DNA of 35,147 bases, from contig JAEZHJ010000166.1 of the NCBI GenBank assembly GCA_023436925.1, positions 1 to 35,147 on the forward strand, written 5' to 3'. Positions 23,244 through 31,657 of the stretch are shown one piece after another; the stretch's first letter is position 1; every line of letters begins with the position of its first letter. The translations under genes were made by a program, and so were the position numbers. The notes under the pieces were generated by a model that worked only from the letters and a program-made list of their open reading frames with translations, was not told the origin of the DNA and made no database searches. This stretch comes from Actinomycetes bacterium. GTDB taxonomy: Bacteria; Actinomycetota; Actinomycetes; Propionibacteriales; Propionibacteriaceae.

Positions 23244-25178
23244 ATGACCCTGCTGATGACCTCCGGCGAGACCCTGACCTCGCTCGGCGCCGCACTGCGC
23301 ACTGCGCTGGACGGCCCGTTCGCCCAGTCCCGGGCCCGCGGTCGGGCCGCGATGCCGGCCGAGAACCTGCTGCGCGACCCGGCGCAGAGCGTGCCCGAGG
23401 CCCGCGAGTGGGTGCTCGCCCGGCTGCGGGAACTGCAGGAGGCCGGGTTCGGGGCGACGGGCGTGCCGAGCTCCTCGGGGGACCACGGCTCGCCCCTGGA
23501 GGCGCTGACCGCCTTCGAGATGCTGGCCCACGGCGACCTGTCCGTGACGGTCAAGTCAGGGGTGCAGTTCGGCCTGTTCGGTGGCGCCATCACCAACCTC
23601 GGCAACGCCTGGCACCATGACACGTTCCTGCCGGGGGTGACCTCCCTGCAGTTGCTGGGCTGCTTCGCGATGACCGAACTCGGGCACGGTTCGGACGTCC
23701 AGAGCCTGGAGACCACCATCACCTTCGACCCGGACAGTGACGAGTTCATCGTCGACTCCCCGACTGCCGGCGCCACGAAGGCCTACATCGGCAACGCCGC
23801 CCAGCACGGCTCGATGGCGGTCGTCTTCGGCCAGTTGGTGGTCGACCACCAGCGGCACGGCATCCACGCGATCCTGGTCCCGATCCGTGACGAGGCCGGA
23901 CGGGACCTGCCCGGCGTGACCACCGGCGACCAGGGCCACAAGGGTGGCCTGCTCGGCATCGACAACGGCACGATCAGCTTCGACCACCTCCGCGTGCCGC
24001 GCCGGATGCTGCTGGACCGCTACGGCGGCGTGGACGAGCACGGTCGCTACGCCTCGCCGATCGAGTCGGCGAACCGCCGCTTCTTCACCATGCTGGGCAC
24101 CCTGGTGCGCGGCCGGGTCTGCATCTCCGCGGCGGCGGCGATCGCCGCCCGGCGCGGCATCTCGATCGCCACCCGGTACGCCCTGAAGCGGCGGCAGTTC
24201 CCCGCCCCCGGCCGCAGCCAGGGCGTGCTGCTGCTGGACTACCTCACCCACCAGCGTCGGCTGTTGCCGCTGGTCGCCCGTTCCTACGCGCTCGGCTTCG
24301 CCCAGAACCAGCTCAACCAGGCGTTGATCGCGGTGCAGGGCGACGATCCCTCAACCGAGACCGACCAGCGCAACCTGGAGACCTTCGCCGCCGGGCTGAA
24401 GGTGCTCTCCAGCAGCTTCGCCAACCAGGCGCTGCAGGCCAGCCGGGAGGCCTGTGGCGGCGCGGGCTTCATGTCGGAGAACCAGCTCACCCTGCTCCGC
24501 TCGGACGTCGACATCTTCGCCACCTTCGAAGGTGACAACACGGTGTTGCTGCAACTGGTCAGCAAGGCGCTGTTGAGTGACTACAAGCAGGTCTGGGGCG
24601 ATCTCGACCGGGCCGGGGTGGTGCAGGCCACCGCACGGGCGGTCGGGGACTCTGTCATGGAGTGGACGGCCGCCGGCGTCCTGCTGGAGCGGCTGGTCGC
24701 CGCGGCCCGCCGCCAGCCCGACAAGCTGGCGATGGTCGACACGGCCTGGCAGGCCCTCATGTTCACCGAGCGGGAGCGACACTCCCTGGAGTCCCTGGCC
24801 CGCCGGATGCGCGCCGCAGCGAAGGCCGACGGCGACCGGTTCGAGGCCTTCAACCGGCTGGGCGATCACGTCGCCTTCGTCGCCCGCGCCCACCTGGAGC
24901 GGCGGGTCTTCGAAGCCTTCGTGACCGGCATCGCCGAGTGCGAGGACGCCGAGACCCGCCAGGTTCTCTCCCGGCTGTGCAGCCTGTACGCCCTGTCCAG
25001 CCTGGACGCCGACCGGGCCTGGTTCATCGAGCACAACCGGATGTCGACCGCCCGTTCGCGGGCGATCGGTGAGCAGATCAACCAGCTCTGCCGCGACCTG
25101 CGCCCGCACGCCCTCCCCCTGGTGGAGGGCCTGGGGATTCCCGAGAGCTGGCTCGGCGCGGAGCTGCTGCAGGACTGA
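23244..25178 (+). CDS. Acyl-CoA oxidase/dehydrogenase (ACOX-like)
   Basis: The 644-residue flavoprotein introduces the 2,3 double bond into acyl-CoA. Length and motifs fit the acyl-CoA oxidase branch: CFAMTELGHGSDVQSLET (140-157), the long FDPDSDEFIVDSPT insert typical of ACOX proteins, the DQGHKGGLLGIDNG loop, and FATFEGDNTVLLQLV with E429 as catalytic base. If it is a true oxidase it passes electrons to O2 and makes H2O2; sequence alone cannot exclude a dehydrogenase. It starts 3 bp after the TetR stop and probably shares its transcript. With the divergent operon it completes a beta-oxidation cycle. A hairpin follows about 26 bp downstream. Confidence 0.88.
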   Translation: MTLLMTSGETLTSLGAALRTALDGPFAQSRARGRAAMPAENLLRDPAQSVPEAREWVLARLRELQEAGFGATGVPSSSGDHGSPLEALTAFEMLAHGDLSVTVKSGVQFGLFGGAITNLGNAWHHDTFLPGVTSLQLLGCFAMTELGHGSDVQSLETTITFDPDSDEFIVDSPTAGATKAYIGNAAQHGSMAVVFGQLVVDHQRHGIHAILVPIRDEAGRDLPGVTTGDQGHKGGLLGIDNGTISFDHLRVPRRMLLDRYGGVDEHGRYASPIESANRRFFTMLGTLVRGRVCISAAAAIAARRGISIATRYALKRRQFPAPGRSQGVLLLDYLTHQRRLLPLVARSYALGFAQNQLNQALIAVQGDDPSTETDQRNLETFAAGLKVLSSSFANQALQASREACGGAGFMSENQLTLLRSDVDIFATFEGDNTVLLQLVSKALLSDYKQVWGDLDRAGVVQATARAVGDSVMEWTAAGVLLERLVAAARRQPDKLAMVDTAWQALMFTERERHSLESLARRMRAAAKADGDRFEAFNRLGDHVAFVARAHLERRVFEAFVTGIAECEDAETRQVLSRLCSLYALSSLDADRAWFIEHNRMSTARSRAIGEQINQLCRDLRPHALPLVEGLGIPESWLGAELLQD

Positions 25179-25203
25179 GGCTGGGACTGCAGGGGCTGTG
25201 GGG

Positions 25204-25229
25204 GCGCCCGGGACGGATGGGACGGGCGC
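25204..25229 (+). terminator. Possible hairpin after the acyl-CoA oxidase gene
   Basis: GCGCCCG (25204-25210) can pair with CGGGCGC (25223-25229) over a 12-nt loop. There is no U tail, so terminator function is uncertain. Confidence 0.3.
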
Positions 25230-25277
25230 TGCCGCCGCACAGTGGCGACCTTCTTCCCATCCGGGTCCGGCAGGTCC

Positions 25278-25283
25278 TACGGT
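25278..25283 (+). promoter_or_regulatory. -10 element that decides the start at 25290
   Basis: TACGGT ends 6 nt before ATG 25290. It favours this start over an in-frame GTG at 25242 and an ATG at 25317. Confidence 0.4.
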
Positions 25284-25289
25284 CGGAGC

Positions 25290-26024
25290 ATGTGGGGTGG
25301 GAGGGCGCCCTGGCTCATGCTCGGGACGCTGATGTCCGCTGCGGCGGCGCTGCTCGGCGTCGGCACGCACCGGTTCTGGGCCCCCTGCAACGGCCAGTTG
25401 CTCAACGGGAGCGCCCTGTCGGGCTACCGGTTCACCGATGAGTTCTCGCCCGCCTGCCTGGCCCGGATGGACGCCGGCGGCCCGTTCGCGCCGGGCTGGC
25501 GGATCGGCGGCGACCCCGGCTTCGACCTTCTGGTGGCGGCGGCCCTGCTGACCCTCGCCGTGGGTTGGACGAGCTTCGTCGCCTGGCAGCGCTGGAGCGG
25601 CTCGGCGCGCTTCGTCGCGGCCCTGCCCGGGCTGCTGACCGGCGTCCTCGGGATCGCCAGTCTTGCTGGGACCGACCCCGCAGCAGGCGAGGGCTGGTTG
25701 GCGTGGCTCACCGTGGGGATCGATCTCAGCGCGCTGCTGGCCGCCGCAGTTGTCGTCCAGCACAGCCACGGCCTGGCCCGGGTCGGCCAGCTCGTCGCCC
25801 TGTGGGGGGTGGCCTCCTTCGGATGGATGCGGGCGCTGTCGGACTACGCGATCAGCCTGGCCACGAGCGCCGCCACCTGGGACGTGCCACCCGGGCACGG
25901 CTACGCCACCGCGGCAGTGATCGCGCTGTGCGGGGTGGCGGCCGTCGTGCTGGGGGTGACCCGGCGCCGCCCGCGGCAGCGTGATGACCGGCTGCCGGCC
26001 ATGGTGCGGCCGCGGGCCGGCTGA
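25290..26024 (+). CDS. Polytopic membrane protein of unknown function (244 aa)
   Basis: The product has about six hydrophobic segments. A first helix (about residues 8-25) is followed by an extracytoplasmic loop with two cysteines (APCNGQ and SPACLARM) that could form a disulfide, then further helices and a basic C-terminal tail. I do not recognise a family. The next gene on the same strand also encodes a small membrane protein, starting 51 bp later, but a separate leaderless promoter for it is likely. Confidence 0.65.
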   Translation: MWGGRAPWLMLGTLMSAAAALLGVGTHRFWAPCNGQLLNGSALSGYRFTDEFSPACLARMDAGGPFAPGWRIGGDPGFDLLVAAALLTLAVGWTSFVAWQRWSGSARFVAALPGLLTGVLGIASLAGTDPAAGEGWLAWLTVGIDLSALLAAAVVVQHSHGLARVGQLVALWGVASFGWMRALSDYAISLATSAATWDVPPGHGYATAAVIALCGVAAVVLGVTRRRPRQRDDRLPAMVRPRAG

Positions 26025-26062
26025 TCCCGGGCGACCGGGTTCCGCCGGAGCGCCCGGCGGGC

Positions 26063-26068
26063 CATGAT
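26063..26068 (+). promoter_or_regulatory. -10 element that decides the start at 26076
   Basis: CATGAT ends 7 nt before ATG 26076. It includes the ATG at 26064, which argues that the upstream in-frame ATG codons are not used. Confidence 0.4.
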
Positions 26069-26075
26069 GGGGGCC

Positions 26076-26552
26076 ATGACGACGCCGCCCGCCGCCGCCA
26101 CGCGCGTCCTGCCGCGGCTGGCCGGGGCGGCGGCGGCGGCGATGGCCGCCTGCCTGGTCTGGATCTGGCTGCCGCCGGTGCTGGCCGGGGTCTCGGTCCG
26201 GAAGGTCCCCACCGACGTCGCGCCCACTCCCGCCCAGACCGTCGCCCTCGCCGTGGCGGCGGCCCTGCTCCTGCACATGCTGGTGGCGACCTGGTTCGCC
26301 CATGCCCGTGCTGAGCGTCGCGGGCTGATCACAGCGGCGGCCGCGCTGGTGCTCTACACCGGCTGGCTGCTCTTCGTCGACGTCTTCGCGGGCTGGCGCA
26401 GCCACCGCTGGGTGAAGGTGATCCCGGAGATGATCGGCCTGGAACCCCACAGCACCGTGATCGCCAACCTCGGCATCGCCTCGATCACGGTCATCCTGCT
26501 GCTGGTCGGCGCCGCGCTGCTGCTCACCCGTCCGTCGCCGCCGGAGTACTGA
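26076..26552 (+). CDS. Small membrane protein of unknown function (158 aa)
   Basis: The product has four predicted helices, around residues 12-35, 52-70, 83-105 and 128-150, with a short acidic-basic loop before the last. No named family is recognised. The frame is also open from ATGs at 26064 and 26067, but spacing to a CATGAT -10 favours 26076. Its stop directly abuts the stop of the convergent azlD, with no base between. Confidence 0.65.
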   Translation: MTTPPAAATRVLPRLAGAAAAAMAACLVWIWLPPVLAGVSVRKVPTDVAPTPAQTVALAVAAALLLHMLVATWFAHARAERRGLITAAAALVLYTGWLLFVDVFAGWRSHRWVKVIPEMIGLEPHSTVIANLGIASITVILLLVGAALLLTRPSPPEY

Positions 26553-26864
26553 TCAGGGCAGGCCCGCCAGCCGTCCCAGGGCTGCGGCGAGGGCGCCCAC
26601 CACGACCACCACGATGTAGGGGGCGTTGAGCTTGAGCGCCAGGGCCGCCGCCGCCAGGGCGAGCAGTCGGGAGTCGAAGACGAGGCTCTGCCCGCCGGCC
26701 ACCGTGTTCAGGACGGTCAGCGAGGCGAGCAGGCCCACGGTCAGCGCGGCCGCCAACTCGGTGACCGGGGGAGAGTCCAGCCAGGCCTGTGGCAGCAGGT
26801 AGCCGGCGAGCTTGATCAGGTAGGCGGTGGCCGCGGCCGCCAGCACCCAGGCGGAGAGCGTCAT
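26553..26864 (-). CDS. azlD: AzlD-type small subunit of a branched-chain amino-acid exporter
   Basis: This 103-residue protein has four helices and is the small partner of AzlC; together they export branched-chain amino acids (the BrnFE/LIV-E type). The pattern AYLIKLAGYLLP near the start and the LKLNAPYIVVVVVGALAAAL end are typical of AzlD. Its ATG overlaps the azlC stop in ATGA, so the two are translationally coupled. The long open frame upstream to 27137 is only a shadow of azlC. Confidence 0.88.
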   Translation of the reverse strand: MTLSAWVLAAAATAYLIKLAGYLLPQAWLDSPPVTELAAALTVGLLASLTVLNTVAGGQSLVFDSRLLALAAAALALKLNAPYIVVVVVGALAAALGRLAGLP

Positions 26865-27565
26865 GGCGCCACCGCCCCGCTGCGCTTGCGTTGCCAGGCC
26901 CACCAGGCCGCCGTCGCCGCGGCGGCGACCAGAACCGGGATGCCCGGTGGCACCAGCGGCACCGCCACGATCGTCACGGCCGCGGCCAGGACCGCCATGG
27001 TGATCGGATCGCGTCCCTTCAGCCGGGGCCACAGCAGTCCGAGGAAGGCCGCCACCGCGGCGCCGTCCAGTCCCCACCGGCGAGGATCGCCCAGTGCATC
27101 CCCGGCCAGCGCCCCGATCAGCGTGAACAGGTTCCACAACACGAAGACCCCCACCCCCGCCGACCAGAAGCCGCGAACCCGCTCGTCGTGATCCGGCTGG
27201 CCGGTGGCGGTGGCGGTGGACTCGTCGATGGTGAGGTGGGCCATCAGGGGGATCAGGCGGGCGGGCGGACGGACCAGCGCCTTCAACTGCATGCCGTACA
27301 CCCCGTTGCGGACGCCCAGCAGGCTCGCCGCCGCCCAGGCGGCGGCCCCCGTCCCGCCGCCGGCGATCACGCCGATGAAGGCGAACTGGGACCCGCCGGT
27401 GAACATCAGCAGGCTCAGGGCACAGGCCTGCCAGACCTCGAGGCCGGCTGCCACCGCGAGGGCGCCGAAGGAGATTCCGTACACCCCGACGGCGGCGGCG
27501 ATCGACAGGCCCATCCGGGTCGCGGGGGTCAGCCGCGACGACCGGGAGGGGGAGGAAGTCGACAC
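26861..27565 (-). CDS. azlC: AzlC-family amino-acid exporter, large subunit
   Basis: The 234-residue protein is the large membrane subunit of an AzlCD exporter. Characteristic segments are GISFGALAVAAGL and the following QACALSLLMFTGGSQFAF, then LLGVRNGVYGMQL and AHLTIDESTA, in line with LIV-E proteins. The frame is open to a GTG at 27595, but that lies inside a terminator hairpin. GTG 27565 has TAGGTT exactly 7 nt upstream and gives a short hydrophilic N terminus before the first helix, so it is preferred. No regulator (such as an Lrp gene) is adjacent. Confidence 0.87.
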   Translation of the reverse strand: MSTSSPSRSSRLTPATRMGLSIAAAVGVYGISFGALAVAAGLEVWQACALSLLMFTGGSQFAFIGVIAGGGTGAAAWAAASLLGVRNGVYGMQLKALVRPPARLIPLMAHLTIDESTATATGQPDHDERVRGFWSAGVGVFVLWNLFTLIGALAGDALGDPRRWGLDGAAVAAFLGLLWPRLKGRDPITMAVLAAAVTIVAVPLVPPGIPVLVAAAATAAWWAWQRKRSGAVAP

Positions 27566-27572
27566 CCGAGCC

Positions 27573-27578
27573 AACCTA
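27573..27578 (-). promoter_or_regulatory. -10 element, leaderless start of azlC
   Basis: TAGGTT on the minus strand ends 7 nt before GTG 27565. Its -35 region would fall within the preceding hairpin. Confidence 0.45.
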
Positions 27579-27582
27579 ACGG

Positions 27583-27614
27583 ACGCGGACCGCACCCTGG
27601 GGTGCGGTCCGCGT
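27583..27614 (-). terminator. Terminator hairpin of the uracil/xanthine permease gene
   Basis: A perfect 15-bp inverted repeat (27583-27597 with 27600-27614) begins 7 bp after the permease stop. With a realistic 4-nt or larger loop, a GC-rich stem of at least 13-14 bp remains. On the minus strand GTTAGGTTGG follows, a weakly T-rich tail that also contains the azlC -10. Confidence 0.75.
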
Positions 27615-27621
27615 GTGTGAC

Positions 27622-28896
27622 TCAGGCGGCGACGTCAGTCCCGCGCCAGTTCGCCAGCGAGCGCATCACGTGGTAGAGCACCAGCGCGGTGACGGTGCCG
27701 ACGGTGACGCCCCCGAAGGTCATCTCGCCGAGGGTGAAGGTGAAGTCCGCGATGCCCATGATCAGGCCGACAGCGGCCGGGATGAGGTTGACGTTGCGGG
27801 TGAAGTCCACCTTGTTCTCGACCCAGATCCGGGCGCCGAGCAGGCCGATCATGCCGTACAGGACGGTGCCGGCACCGCCGATGACGCCCTGGGGGATGGT
27901 GAAGATCGCCTCGCCGAACTTGGGGATGAAGGAGAGCAGGATCGCGATCACGCCGGCGATCCAGTACAGCGCCGTGGAGTAGACCTTGGTGGCGGCCATC
28001 ACGCCGATGTTCTCGGCGTAGGTGGTGGTGCCCGAGCCGCCGCCGAAGCCGGCCAGGGTGGTGGCGACACCGTCGGCCAGCAGGGCCCGGCCCATCGACT
28101 TGTCGAGGTTCCGGTCGGTCATCAGGGCGACCGACTTCACGTGGCCGACGTTCTCGGCGATCAGCACCAGCACCACCGGCAGGAAGAGCACGGCGACGTT
28201 GAAGTCGGGGGTCGGCAGGCTGAACTCCGGCAGCCCGATCCAGCCCGCCTGGTTCATCCGGGTGAAGTCGACCTCACCCTGGAGGATCGCCGCGATGTAC
28301 CCGACCAGCACACCCAGCAGGATCGACAGGCGGCCGATCAGCCCGCGGAAGAGGACGCCGATCAGCACGATCGCGATGACCGTGATCCAGCCGGTGAGCG
28401 GGGCGGAGCGGAAGCCGGAGCTCTCGTCGCCGCCCCAGGCCGCGCCGGCCAGGTTGAAGCCGATCAGCATGACGATCGTGCCGGTCATCACCGGCGGCAT
28501 GAAGGCGTCGATCCAGCCCGGGCCCGCGACGTGGACGATGTAGCCGACGATCGCCAGCAGCACACCGGTGAGCAGGATGCCGAAGGTCGCCCTGCCCATG
28601 TCGCCGCCGGAGGAGGCGGCCAGCACCGGAGAGATGAAGGCGAAGGAGGAGCCGAGGTAGCTGGGCAGCTTGTTCTGGGTGATCAGCAGGAAGATCAGCG
28701 TGCCCAGGCCACTGAAGAACAAGGTCGTGGTGATCGGGAACCCGGTGATCAGCGGTACCAGGAAGGTGGCGCCGAACATGGCGACCACGTGCTGGCCGCC
28801 CAGGCCCAGCATCTTGCCCCAACCGAGTCGTTCCTCCGGGGCGACGACCGCCCCAGGCTTCAGGGATCCGTCCCCGTGCAGTGTCCACAATGCCAT
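27622..28896 (-). CDS. Uracil/xanthine permease (NCS2 family)
   Basis: This 424-residue nucleobase:cation symporter-2 protein imports uracil or a related base with protons. LGGQHVVAMFGATFLVP (about 32-48) is the conserved first helix region of UraA-type carriers, and the later ALLADGVATTLAGFGGGSGTTTYAENIGVM stretch carries the NCS2 signature with the substrate-binding Glu. Length and fourteen hydrophobic segments are normal. The ATG has GGAAGGAAAG a few bases upstream. It stands alone between a hairpin terminator and the O-mannosyltransferase gene, so the exact base cannot be inferred from context. Confidence 0.88.
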   Translation of the reverse strand: MALWTLHGDGSLKPGAVVAPEERLGWGKMLGLGGQHVVAMFGATFLVPLITGFPITTTLFFSGLGTLIFLLITQNKLPSYLGSSFAFISPVLAASSGGDMGRATFGILLTGVLLAIVGYIVHVAGPGWIDAFMPPVMTGTIVMLIGFNLAGAAWGGDESSGFRSAPLTGWITVIAIVLIGVLFRGLIGRLSILLGVLVGYIAAILQGEVDFTRMNQAGWIGLPEFSLPTPDFNVAVLFLPVVLVLIAENVGHVKSVALMTDRNLDKSMGRALLADGVATTLAGFGGGSGTTTYAENIGVMAATKVYSTALYWIAGVIAILLSFIPKFGEAIFTIPQGVIGGAGTVLYGMIGLLGARIWVENKVDFTRNVNLIPAAVGLIMGIADFTFTLGEMTFGGVTVGTVTALVLYHVMRSLANWRGTDVAA

Positions 28897-29038
28897 CTGT
28901 TGCTTTCCTTCCGAGCGCAGGCCGGTTGCACCCTAGTGCGATCCCCCGGCGGACGGGGCGACGGGTCAGGTTGCTGGGATGGGCAACGGCCACGGCGAAA
29001 CTGCGGGAGGATAGGGACATCTATTTCCCTGTGCCGGG

Positions 29039-30718
29039 CTAGATCCAGCTGCGCAACCACATCCTCGGCAGGTACTCGGTCTGGTAGACGAGCAGCTGGC
29101 CGGTCAGGACGGGGTAGATCCAGGCGAAGTTGGCCGCCACCAGCGCCACCGCGACCCCGACCACGATCGCCCCTCGTCGCCGGAACCTGCCACCGGCCGG
29201 GCCGAGCACCAGGCCCATCACCATGGCCAGGGCGATCACCGTGAACGGGATGATCGTGATCGCGTAGAAGAAGAACACCGGACGGTCGGCGGAGAAGAAC
29301 CACGGGACGTAGGTCGCCAAGGCCGCCACCACCGGCACGCCGAACCGCCAGTCCCGGCCGGCGATCCACCAGATGATCGCCACCACCAGCGCGATCGCCG
29401 CCATCCACCACAGCACCGGTGTCCCCATCGCCGAGATCACCCGCAGGCAGGTCTGGCCGGCCTCGGCGTGGCAGCCGTCCACCCCGGGCTGGATGTCGGT
29501 CACCGAGTCCACCCCGAGTGGACGCGCCATGAACAGCCAGCCGATCGGGTGCGCGTCGTAGGGATGGGTCGCGTTCTTGATGTAGTCGCCGGTGTGGAAG
29601 GCGAAGATCTCCTGCTGGTAGTGCAGGAAGGACGCCCACATCTCGCCGAGATGGACGGTCCAGGCGTGGTCGGGGTTCTTCAGGCCCCAGTCCCGGCCCC
29701 AGCCGCCAGCGGTGACCAGCCAGCCCGTCCAGGACGCCACGTAGACACCGGCCGCGACCACCACCATCGCGATGAAGGCCGGGATCCCGTCGATCAGCAG
29801 CGCCAGCCAGCCCTTCCAGTCCGCGCCGGCGAGCCGCCGGGCGCCGACGTCCCACAGCACCGAGACGATCCCGAAGGCGGCCAGGACATAGATCGAGTTC
29901 CACTTCGTGCCGAGCGCGAGCCCGAAGGCGAGACCGGCCGCCCAGCGCCACGGCCGCCACCAGATCACCGGGCCGAACTCGCCGCCGAAGTCGGGGACGC
30001 CCATGGCGTCCAGCCGGTCTGCGAGCCGATGCCGGTACCAGTCCCGGTCGGCGACGCAGCAGGCGACCGCGGTGACCAGGAAGAAGGCCTGGAAGATGTC
30101 GAGCAGGGCCATCCGCGACATCACGAAGGCGAGCCCGTCCAGGGTGAGCAGCAGGCCGGCGATGCCACCGATCAGGGTCGAGCGGGACAGCCGGCGGGCG
30201 AGCCGGATGGTGGCGAACACGAGCAGGGTGCCGAAGATGAGCGGCATGAACCGCCAGCCGAACGAGTTCATCCCGAACAACTGCTCGCCGAACCCGATCA
30301 GCCACTTGCCGATCGGCGGGTGGACGATGAAGGCGGCCTTGTCGAGGTAGACGTCCGGGTTGCCGGCGACGATCGAGTCGTTGGCGGTGTCGGGCCACTG
30401 CTTCTCGTAGCCGTACCGCCACAGCGTGTAGCCGTCCTTGGCGTAGTAGGTCTCGTCGAAGACCAGCTTGTTCGGCTCGGCGATGTTCACCAGCCGGATC
30501 ACGAAGGCCAGGGCGGTGATCGCAATGGTGGTGATCCAGCCGGCCAGCCGATCGGTCATCACGCCGTCGCGCAGCCGCTGCACAGTGCTTGGCGCGGTGG
30601 GCTCCAGGGCGGTGATCGCTGCGGTCTCGACCGGGTCGGGTGACGGTCCGTTGGACCCGTTCCGGGTCCCCCGGTCCTCGCTGCGGAGCGCGCCGAGCTC
30701 GCCGGGGCTGTTCTGCAC
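29039..30718 (-). CDS. pmt: Dolichyl-phosphate-mannose-type protein O-mannosyltransferase (GT39)
   Basis: The 559-residue membrane enzyme transfers mannose from a polyprenyl-phosphate donor to Ser/Thr of exported proteins. The first extracytoplasmic loop carries the catalytic Asp-Glu pair in VFDETYYAKDGY (D88, E89), followed by VHPPIGKWLI and about ten membrane helices. Residues 1-55 are a polar cytoplasmic tail. It is divergent from rsmI, exactly as M. tuberculosis pmt (Rv1002c) is from Rv1003. The chosen ATG is 30718; an internal start (MTDRLAG) is possible. The 142 bp between it and the permease gene shows no gene. Confidence 0.9.
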   Translation of the reverse strand: MQNSPGELGALRSEDRGTRNGSNGPSPDPVETAAITALEPTAPSTVQRLRDGVMTDRLAGWITTIAITALAFVIRLVNIAEPNKLVFDETYYAKDGYTLWRYGYEKQWPDTANDSIVAGNPDVYLDKAAFIVHPPIGKWLIGFGEQLFGMNSFGWRFMPLIFGTLLVFATIRLARRLSRSTLIGGIAGLLLTLDGLAFVMSRMALLDIFQAFFLVTAVACCVADRDWYRHRLADRLDAMGVPDFGGEFGPVIWWRPWRWAAGLAFGLALGTKWNSIYVLAAFGIVSVLWDVGARRLAGADWKGWLALLIDGIPAFIAMVVVAAGVYVASWTGWLVTAGGWGRDWGLKNPDHAWTVHLGEMWASFLHYQQEIFAFHTGDYIKNATHPYDAHPIGWLFMARPLGVDSVTDIQPGVDGCHAEAGQTCLRVISAMGTPVLWWMAAIALVVAIIWWIAGRDWRFGVPVVAALATYVPWFFSADRPVFFFYAITIIPFTVIALAMVMGLVLGPAGGRFRRRGAIVVGVAVALVAANFAWIYPVLTGQLLVYQTEYLPRMWLRSWI

Positions 30719-30793
30719 CGGGCCATCGTAGTGGAACCCCGTCCAGGCAGATCGGGCGGGCGACCCGCGGTGCGTCGTCCGGCGCCGGTCGGG

Positions 30794-30799
30794 GATACT
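30794..30799 (+). promoter_or_regulatory. -10 element, leaderless start of rsmI
   Basis: GATACT ends 6 nt before GTG 30806, in the divergent gap with pmt. Confidence 0.45.
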
Positions 30800-30805
30800 G
30801 CGGGG

Positions 30806-31657
30806 GTGACCACTGCGACTGCCGGCAGCCTCGTCCTGGCCGGGACGCCGATCGGCAACCTGGCCGACGCCTCACCGGGGCTGCGTGCCGCGCTCGCCGG
30901 GGCGGACGTGATCGCGGCCGAGGACACCCGGCGGTTGCGCAACCTGCTGACCGCCCTGGAGATCACCAGCCCGGCCAGGGTGGTGTCCTACTTCGACGGC
31001 AACGAGGCCTCCCGCGCCGAGTCGCTGGTGGCCGACCTGCTGCAGGGCCGCACCGTGGTGGTGGTGACCGACGCCGGGATGCCGACCGTGTCCGACCCCG
31101 GGTACCGGCTGGTCGCGGCCGCGATCGAGCACGGCATCGGGGTCTCGGTGGTGCCGGGGCCCTCGGCGGTGCTGGTGGCACTGGCGCTGTCCGGGTTGCC
31201 GACCGACCGGTTCTGCTTCGAGGGCTTCCTGCCGCGCAAGCCGGGGGAGCGCCGTCGCCGGCTCGCCGCACTGGCCGGCGAGGAGCGCACGATGGTGTTC
31301 TTCGAGGCGCCGCACCGGCTGGACGGGTTCCTCGCCGACGCCGCCGGAGCCTTCGGCGCGAACCGCCGCGCCGCGGTCAGCCGGGAGTTGACGAAGACCT
31401 TCGAGGAGACCAGGCGCGGGACGCTCGCCGAACTGGTGGACTGGGCGGCCGGCGGCGTCCGGGGCGAGATCACCATCGTGATCGCCGGGGCGGCCGCGGC
31501 GGCGTCCGACCTGCCCTCGGCGACCGCGGACGCCCTGGCCAGGATCGCGGCCGGGGAGCCGCTCTCGGTCGCCGTCACCGCCGTCGCCGAGGCGGCCGGG
31601 GTCTCCCGCAAGGCCCTCTACCAGTCCACCCTCGACGCCAGGAAGGCCCAGTCGTGA
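30806..31657 (+). CDS. rsmI: 16S rRNA (cytidine-1402 2'-O)-methyltransferase
   Basis: This 283-residue SAM-dependent enzyme of the tetrapyrrole-methylase fold methylates the ribose of C1402 in 16S rRNA. LAGTPIGNLADASPGL and VIAAEDTRRLRNLL at the N terminus, SYFDGNEASRAE, TDAGMPTVSDPGYRLV and VPGPSAVLVALALSGL are all diagnostic. The GTG start gives the usual VTTATAGSLVLAGT beginning; the longer frame adds 25 unrelated residues. It is the first gene of a run whose stop overlaps the tatD start as GTGA. Confidence 0.95.
   Translation: MTTATAGSLVLAGTPIGNLADASPGLRAALAGADVIAAEDTRRLRNLLTALEITSPARVVSYFDGNEASRAESLVADLLQGRTVVVVTDAGMPTVSDPGYRLVAAAIEHGIGVSVVPGPSAVLVALALSGLPTDRFCFEGFLPRKPGERRRRLAALAGEERTMVFFEAPHRLDGFLADAAGAFGANRRAAVSRELTKTFEETRRGTLAELVDWAAGGVRGEITIVIAGAAAAASDLPSATADALARIAAGEPLSVAVTAVAEAAGVSRKALYQSTLDARKAQS

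Noticed and set aside
19019..25178. Polyketide or mycolic-type synthesis cluster
   Set aside because: There is no synthase, acyl carrier protein or AMP ligase; thiolase, hydratase, reductase and acyl-CoA oxidase together fit degradation better.
28860..30875. 671-residue minus-strand frame over the O-mannosyltransferase
   Set aside because: It is a frame-shifted shadow of pmt with Arg/Pro/Gly/Asp-rich composition and no membrane helices.
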